A stretch of 5,629 nucleotides of DNA from Lachnospiraceae bacterium (GTDB taxonomy: Bacteria > Bacillota > Clostridia > Lachnospirales > Lachnospiraceae): assembly GCA_019420465.1 (NCBI GenBank), contig JAHZHB010000100.1, positions 1-5,629 on the forward strand, in the 5' to 3' direction. Below the pieces are notes generated by a model, which was given only the letters and a program-made list of their open reading frames with translations, had not been told where the DNA came from and ran no database searches. Positions 5,516 to 5,629 of the stretch are shown here, one piece after another. How positions within the stretch are numbered: the stretch's first letter is position 1; every line of letters begins with the position of its first letter. The translations under genes and the position numbers were made by a program.

Positions 5516-5628
5516 AATCCGATGTCAAATTCCAGCCTTTCTGCTGAACTTTAACACCGGATTTCTCTGTTTTTCTTTTTCCGGTGTATTTTGTCAGCTT
5601 TTATGCCGATATTGACACCGGATTCCTC
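5516..5628. repeat. Four alternating copies of a TTRACACCGGATT-like motif
   Basis: The motif occurs inverted at 5516-5528 (AATCCGATGTCAA), direct at 5551-5563, inverted as TCCGGTGT at 5580-5587, and direct again at 5612-5624. The two direct copies extend to 17 bp with two mismatches (5551-5567 and 5612-5628). Copies 1-2 and 3-4 can form two hairpins (11 of 13 pairs; 8 of 8 pairs), or copies 2-3 can pair (8 of 8). No gene is seen from 5493 to the window end, and the array may continue past 5629. Confidence 0.7.
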
Positions 5629-5629
5629 C

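Overview
The window looks like a chromosomal segment from a low-to-moderate GC Gram-positive anaerobe, most likely a clostridium of the Lachnospiraceae type. The grounds are purine-rich GGAGG-type ribosome binding sites, sigma-A promoters with TATAAT-like -10 boxes, AT-rich intergenic DNA around moderate-GC genes, an L25/Ctc protein with an acidic tail, and a long-form phosphoglucose isomerase. The genus cannot be fixed by eye. Every gene supported here is on the minus strand, so transcription runs from high to low coordinates.

Reading in that direction: 5629-5127 is a 503-base gene-free stretch. It holds a cluster of alternating inverted motifs (5516-5628), a 15-bp tandem duplication (5463-5492), a strong promoter (5422-5451) overlaid by two copies of a dyad-symmetric operator-like box (5396-5411 and 5427-5442), and a predicted leader of about 290 nt. 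The leader is largely filled by a 33-bp tandem repeat with 4.7 copies (5158-5313). This stretch feeds a MarR-family regulator (5126-4677), which is followed after 211 bp by a MATE-family exporter (4465-3134). No convincing promoter was found in the 211-bp gap, so the pair looks like an autoregulated regulator-plus-pump operon, probably responding to a toxic small molecule.

The next gap (3133-2749, 385 bases) has no convincing gene. It has a weak hairpin after the pump, a 10-bp inverted repeat, a 16-bp palindrome and a good promoter. The promoter gives a leader of about 100 nt with mutually exclusive hairpins ahead of rplY (ribosomal protein L25/Ctc). A strong rho-independent terminator (2082-2113) separates rplY from the promoter of pgi (2028-2056). 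pgi encodes glucose-6-phosphate isomerase with all key active-site residues visible.

Downstream of pgi (394-78, 317 bases) come its terminator (309-341), a striking 141-bp palindromic element with two perfect 33-bp arms around a GC-rich structured core (146-286), and a near-consensus promoter for tRNA-Pro(GGG) (77-3). The genes are ordinary. The unusual content is in the spacers: the large palindrome, the marR regulatory region with duplicated operators and a tandem-repeat leader, and the alternating motif cluster at the right edge. No evident new protein system is present.
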